Shown here one piece after another: positions 42,129 through 45,110 of a stretch of DNA of 45,110 bases. Position 1 is the first letter of the stretch; each line of letters opens with the position of its first letter. The stretch is from positions 1 to 45,110 of the forward strand of contig CANCYO010000019.1 in assembly GCA_947382415.1 (NCBI GenBank). The letters run 5' to 3'. The translations under genes were made by a program, and so were the position numbers. The notes beneath the pieces are model-generated. The model worked only from the letters and a program-made list of their open reading frames with translations. It made no database searches and was not told the DNA's origin. Source of the stretch: an uncultured Lachnospiraceae bacterium. Its GTDB lineage: Bacteria > Bacillota > Clostridia > Lachnospirales > Lachnospiraceae.

Positions 42129-43126
42129 TCCTCCCCGACTTCAGGAAAACTTCTCACACGGCTTTTGCGCCACAGTCTCAGAATCGCCATCCCGAGAACA
42201 ACCAACAGACACGCTCCCATACCATACAATGTCCACACCACACAGGCTTCCGCCAGAATACAGAGCCCTGCCAGCTTCCATTTATGACGCAGAGCAGCCC
42301 CGAACGCATAGGGCAAACATACAAGGCCCCGCAGCGTCACTCCGCGAAACCCGCAGTACAAAAGCCCAAAGCCATCCATCCCATACAGATAGTCGCCCAC
42401 ACAGAATACCACTGCCACAAAGGCCATAAAAAGCAATCTCTTCTGCCCTTCCTTTTTATCCGCAAAAAATATACGCGCCAACAGCCAAAAGGCCTGATAA
42501 CTCATGAGCAGCGTTATCAATGGCATGAGCCTCCACACAAGCTCCACAGCCCCCAGTCCAAAAATACGGCACAACATACCATACAGCGTGGGCAGACCGA
42601 TAATGCGGATCCGCAGCGGCACACCACTCTCATAAGCGCGCCCGGTCAAAGGGTTCACAGAATAAATAGCATCTGTTTTTAAAAAGCTCTGAACCGTCTC
42701 CACCGTCATGTCCCCAGTGCGATAGACACTGTCTCCCGCCGTCACAGTCACAATCTGATAGATCACCGCCAGCGCAAACACCAGAAAAACCGCAGCAGTA
42801 AACGGCGTTACCTCAGCCCCTTTTGAACGGGGTAAAACGCTTACTCTGCCAAAAGACCTCAGCCATAACCACATCCCCGCCGCAAACACCGACAACGCCG
42901 CCATTCCAATCACAAACAAAAGGAGGGCATCGGAAAAAGAACGCCCCAAAAAGACTGCCGCCAGATGCGCCGCCTCCGCCAATCCCAGCATTCCCATAAA
43001 TCCTGCAAGCAGCCTGTCCGCCATATAGAGCTTTCGGGACTCCTTCCCATACAGCACACCCAAAATCCCTGTCCCCAGTATAAGGGAAAGCAAAATCATA
43101 CCTGCCAAAAACAAAAACGCCCTCAT
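42125..43126 (-). CDS. Multi-pass membrane protein (possibly DUF6077-type)
   Basis: This protein of about 333 residues has around eight to ten hydrophobic helices. It has no motif I can assign with certainty; GDSVYRTGDMTVETVQSFLKTD and the following NPLTGRAYE are reminiscent of uncharacterised Lachnospiraceae membrane proteins (DUF6077 group), but this is a weak recognition. The shape, with a polar loop after four helices, is like polymerases or lipid-linked sugar transferases. The frame is open to 43144 (GTG), but ATG 43124-43126 behind GGGAGAGG is preferred. It is the first gene after the promoter at 43177-43205. Confidence 0.75.
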   Translation of the reverse strand: MRAFLFLAGMILLSLILGTGILGVLYGKESRKLYMADRLLAGFMGMLGLAEAAHLAAVFLGRSFSDALLLFVIGMAALSVFAAGMWLWLRSFGRVSVLPRSKGAEVTPFTAAVFLVFALAVIYQIVTVTAGDSVYRTGDMTVETVQSFLKTDAIYSVNPLTGRAYESGVPLRIRIIGLPTLYGMLCRIFGLGAVELVWRLMPLITLLMSYQAFWLLARIFFADKKEGQKRLLFMAFVAVVFCVGDYLYGMDGFGLLYCGFRGVTLRGLVCLPYAFGAALRHKWKLAGLCILAEACVVWTLYGMGACLLVVLGMAILRLWRKSRVRSFPEVGEE

Positions 43127-43176
43127 CTGCAGCGCCTCTCCCACACAATAAAATCCATCCCTGTTCCGTCTGTCTT

Positions 43177-43205
43177 AGCATAGCATTTTATCCGGAAAAT
43201 AGCAA
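43177..43205 (-). promoter_or_regulatory. Promoter of cluster C
   Basis: Minus strand: TTGCTA (43200-43205), 17 bp, TATGCT (43177-43182), about 50 bp before the first gene. It shares TTGCTATTT and AAATGCTAT with the operon A promoter at 23171-23199. Confidence 0.65.
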
Positions 43206-43223
43206 TAATAACCACAATAAAGC

Positions 43224-43255
43224 AGCCACGACTGCATCTCGTTACAGTCGTGGCT
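43224..43255 (-). terminator. Hairpin terminator after the Spo0A-domain gene
   Basis: Perfect 11-bp stem AGCCACGACTG / CAGTCGTGGCT with a 10-nt loop, 47 bp after the stop at 43302. On the minus strand it is followed by GCTTTATTGTG, a weak U-tract, so termination may be partial. It separates this gene from the cluster C promoter. Confidence 0.6.
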
Positions 43256-43301
43256 GAGGCATTCACATTGTGCAAGTACAACATACTAAAACTAACCGAC
43301 C

Positions 43302-43679
43302 TTACATCGCTTTAAAATCCAGACGCACTTTATCTGCAATCCGAGCTATGTATTCGCTGTTGGTAGGTCTGCTTTTTCCCGAAAGCACCGAATATCCGAA
43401 CATCTTCTTAAAAGTCTCTGCATTCCCCCTGCTCCACGATACCTCAATGGCATTGCGAATCGCCCTCTCCACTTTCTGATCCGTGGTCTTAAACCGCTTG
43501 GCAATAGCGGGATAGAGCAGCTTTGTCACACTGCTCACCACCTCCATATCTCTGCCGGAAAGCAAAATCGCGTCCCGAAGATAGTGATAACCCTTCAAAT
43601 GTGCCGGCACTCCTATGTCCAGCATAATGGCTGTAATATATTTCTCCAATTCACAATCATTAACTCCTGCAATATCCAT
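43302..43679 (-). CDS. Stand-alone Spo0A C-terminal DNA-binding domain protein
   Basis: This protein of about 125 residues is almost wholly the Spo0A effector domain: YITAIMLDIGVPAHLKGYHY, SVTKLLYPAIAKRF, KVERAIRNAIEVSWSRGN and RPTNSEYIARIADKVRL align closely with residues in the C-terminal third of Bacillus Spo0A. No receiver domain or phosphorylatable aspartate is present, and the upstream DNA does not encode one. It should bind 0A boxes constitutively or compete with full-length Spo0A. ATG 43677-43679 behind AAAGGGG is preferred; ATG 43697 is in frame. Near-consensus 0A boxes lie upstream at 43699 and 43749, pointing to autoregulation, and the cluster C promoter lies downstream. Confidence 0.9.
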   Translation of the reverse strand: MDIAGVNDCELEKYITAIMLDIGVPAHLKGYHYLRDAILLSGRDMEVVSSVTKLLYPAIAKRFKTTDQKVERAIRNAIEVSWSRGNAETFKKMFGYSVLSGKSRPTNSEYIARIADKVRLDFKAM

Positions 43680-43698
43680 AATAAATTCCCCTTTCATA

Positions 43699-43705
43699 TG
43701 TCGAG
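43699..43705 (+). promoter_or_regulatory. Putative 0A box 1
   Basis: TGTCGAG, one base different from the 0A box consensus TGTCGAA, just upstream of the start region of the Spo0A-domain gene. Confidence 0.45.
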
Positions 43706-43748
43706 TCCTGCTTCTTTTTGTGAATGCCTGCTAATATTTTATCATACT

Positions 43749-43755
43749 TGTCGAT
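43749..43755 (+). promoter_or_regulatory. Putative 0A box 2, beside a -10-like sequence
   Basis: TGTCGAT, one base different from consensus and in the same orientation 50 bp from box 1. On the minus strand it lies just upstream of an AT-rich TATGATAAAAT, the likely -10 of the Spo0A-domain gene, so binding there could repress or activate it. Confidence 0.45.
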
Positions 43756-43756
43756 T

Positions 43757-43810
43757 AATAAAAAAGGACTTTCGTACGCATTTTTAGACACAATTTCTCA
43801 CAAAAAGTCC
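43757..43810 (-). terminator. Terminator of the GtrB-type gene, with a competing hairpin
   Basis: Minus strand: GGACTTT (43804-43810) pairs with AAAGTCC (43766-43772), followed by TTTTTTATT. The loop is long (31 nt). The same GGACTTTTT can instead pair with AAAAAGT at 43821-43827, making a mutually exclusive stem. The terminator call is moderate. Confidence 0.45.
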
Positions 43811-43832
43811 CGAACAGTGTACTTTTTACAAA

Positions 43833-44762
43833 TTACAACTCTTCTCGCACCAAATAAATGGGACGACGCTTGACTTCCATATAAGTTTTGGCCAAATACT
43901 GCCCCAGAATGCCTGTACAGAAAAACTGAATGCCACTGGTCAAAAGGATGATACATACAAGAGACGGCCAGCCCGAGACCGGGTCGCCAAAAATGATCTT
44001 GCGCACGATCGTAAAAATGATCATCGCAAAGGCCACCACACACAATAATACACCCATCAGGGAAGAAATCAAGAGGGGCGCTGTGGAAAAAGCCACGATT
44101 CCGTCGAAAGAATACATGAGCAGCTTCCAGAAATTCCACTTGGTCTCCCCTCTGGCACGCTCTACATTCTCATACTCCAGCCACTTGGTACGGAATCCCA
44201 CCCAGCCGAAGATCCCTTTGGTAAAACGATTATATTCCTGCATGGACAGGATAGCATCCACCATCTGCCTGGTCATGAGACGATAATCTCTGGCTCCGTC
44301 CATCATCTCAGTCTGAGAAATACGCTTCATCAGACCGTAAAACCTTCTGGCAAAAAAGCTGCGCACCGGAGGCTCGCCCTTGCGGCTCACACGCCTGGTG
44401 GCCACGGAGTCATATCCCTCCTCCAACCCCGCGAACATTTCCGGCAGAAGGCTGGGCGGATCCTGCAGATCGACATCCATCATTACCACATAATCGCCTC
44501 CGGCCTTTTCCAGCCCGGCAAACATAGCGGCTTCCTTTCCGAAATTCCTTGAAAAAGACACCAGATGCACCCGCTTGTCCGTCTCCCGAAGTTTCCTGAC
44601 CTCCCTCACAGTGCCGTCCCGCGAACCGTCATCTATATACAATAGCTCCAATTCTATTCCTTTTTCCGCAAAAAAAGGATCGTTTTTGATCAGCTCCTGA
44701 TAAAACAGGGCTACGCTCTCTTCCTCGTTATAACACGGAACTATTACACTCAGCAGACTCAT
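43833..44762 (-). CDS. Bactoprenol glycosyltransferase, GtrB/DPM1-like GT2
   Basis: This 309-residue protein has a GT2 domain (LSVIVPCYNEEESVALF, LLYIDDGSRDGTVREV, FSRNFGKEAAMFAGLEKAGGDYVVMMDVDLQDPP with D-x-D, RDYRLMTRQMVDAI) and two C-terminal helices (about 230-255 and 268-290), the layout of GtrB/CsbB enzymes. They load a sugar onto undecaprenyl phosphate for later transfer outside the cell. No matching GtrA flippase or large outer transferase is beside it. ATG 44760-44762 follows GGAAGGGG, 18 bp after the Rpn-type gene. Confidence 0.92.
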   Translation of the reverse strand: MSLLSVIVPCYNEEESVALFYQELIKNDPFFAEKGIELELLYIDDGSRDGTVREVRKLRETDKRVHLVSFSRNFGKEAAMFAGLEKAGGDYVVMMDVDLQDPPSLLPEMFAGLEEGYDSVATRRVSRKGEPPVRSFFARRFYGLMKRISQTEMMDGARDYRLMTRQMVDAILSMQEYNRFTKGIFGWVGFRTKWLEYENVERARGETKWNFWKLLMYSFDGIVAFSTAPLLISSLMGVLLCVVAFAMIIFTIVRKIIFGDPVSGWPSLVCIILLTSGIQFFCTGILGQYLAKTYMEVKRRPIYLVREEL

Positions 44763-44780
44763 GCTTTTCCCCTTCCTGAT

Positions 44781-45066
44781 TTAACGCCAATATTTTCCTA
44801 ACTGCTCTCGAGCGGTATCTTCCTCCATAGAAAATTTTTCCATCAATTTGAGTAGCGTCTCGCTCTGTGACAGGCCTAATTCCTGACATGTCTCAATTAC
44901 TCCCTGCAAGATTCCCTGCTCTATTCCTCGCTCTATTCCTCGTTCTATTCCCTGCTGCAACCCAATCTCAAGAATATTCATTTTAACCGCCTCCCATTCC
45001 TCGGATTGTTTTACCTCACCGACAATCCGATCTAATTCCAGGATGCGTTCGTCCTTCACAAGAATA
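44781..45066 (-). CDS. Rpn-family nuclease/putative transposase, C-terminal fragment
   Basis: About 95 codons of the 3' end of a gene whose start is lost at the contig end. The repeated GIER, GIER, GIEQG, ILQG segment and ETLLKLMEKFSMEEDTAREQL tail are typical of the C-terminus of Rpn (recombination-promoting nuclease, PD-(D/E)XK) proteins. The nuclease domain itself is missing. The apparent start GTG at 45057-45059 is probably an internal valine, since the frame stays open into the adapter sequence. The GIER repeats come from 12-bp DNA repeats. Confidence 0.75.
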
Positions 45067-45110
45067 AGATCGGAAGAGCGTCGTGTAGGGAAAGAGTGTT
45101 GCGAGACGTG
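45067..45110. other. Illumina TruSeq adapter read-through (not genomic)
   Basis: From 45067 the sequence is the reverse complement of the universal P5-side adapter: AGATCGGAAGAGCGTCGTGT, continuing AGGGAAAGAGTGT to 45099. Then an 8-base stretch TGCGAGAC (45100-45107) sits where the i5 index belongs, and GTG starts the next constant part. The order fits a dual-index library exactly. The last 44 bases should be trimmed. Confidence 0.97.

Noticed and set aside
44900..44985. GIER repeats as a CRISPR-like or phase-variable repeat
   Set aside because: Units are 12 bp and in frame, and such repeats are usual in the C-terminus of Rpn-family proteins.

Overview
The window (about 45 kb) looks like one contig from a Gram-positive, spore-lineage gut Clostridia, most likely Lachnospiraceae. 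The evidence is the moderate G+C, strong AGGAGG-type ribosome binding sites, tightly overlapping genes, a Spo0A-type DNA-binding domain, an AraC regulator with a NagA/NagB pair, and low-G+C Gram-positive style glycosyltransferases. Nearly everything is on the minus strand. The left end cuts an amidohydrolase gene. The right end is not genomic: it is Illumina adapter read-through.

Region A (1-23.2 kb, read right to left from a TTGCTA-17-TATAAT promoter at 23171-23199) is a long polysaccharide operon. It starts with a polymerase/ligase (Wzy/WaaL type). A bacillosamine-like module follows: PglF-type 4,6-dehydratase, PglE-type aminotransferase and PglC-type phosphoglycosyl transferase. Next come a GNAT-PLP enzyme fusion, an asparagine-synthase-like PP-loop protein and an ATP-grasp ligase. 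An AT-richer AlbA_2 regulator sits in the middle, then glycosyltransferases (GT2, GT11 fucosyltransferase, GT4, and a GT4 fused to a TupA-like ATP-grasp), a second TupA-like ATP-grasp, GT2, a Wzx flippase and a UDP-glucuronate-type epimerase. The last two genes, translationally coupled or tightly spaced, are a GltS-type symporter and a YtcJ-type amidohydrolase. Three ATP-grasp domains, the AsnB-like and PLP proteins and the uronate epimerase together suggest an amino-acid-decorated acidic polysaccharide (inference).

Region B (23.2-28.2 kb) starts with an 836-bp non-coding stretch. It holds two 225-229 bp elements in inverted orientation, each a multi-hairpin palindrome, and the stem differences between the two copies are compensated. 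Then come nagA, nagB and a Gfo/Idh/MocA oxidoreductase (minus), divergent from an AraC-type regulator (plus), with a dyad operator between them.

Region C (28.2-43.2 kb, minus) is a second exopolysaccharide cluster. It has two membrane proteins, GT2 enzymes, a WbaP-type phosphoglycosyl transferase, a Wzz-like protein with a degenerate BY-kinase-like tail, an EpsG-type polymerase, a tandem GT4, a secreted glucosaminidase and an O-antigen-ligase-family protein. It contains no flippase.

Region D (43.2-45.1 kb) carries a receiver-less Spo0A DNA-binding-domain protein with two near-consensus 0A boxes in its upstream region, a GtrB-type GT2 and the C-terminal end of an Rpn-family nuclease cut by adapter sequence. 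No rRNA, tRNA, CRISPR array or transposase was found.
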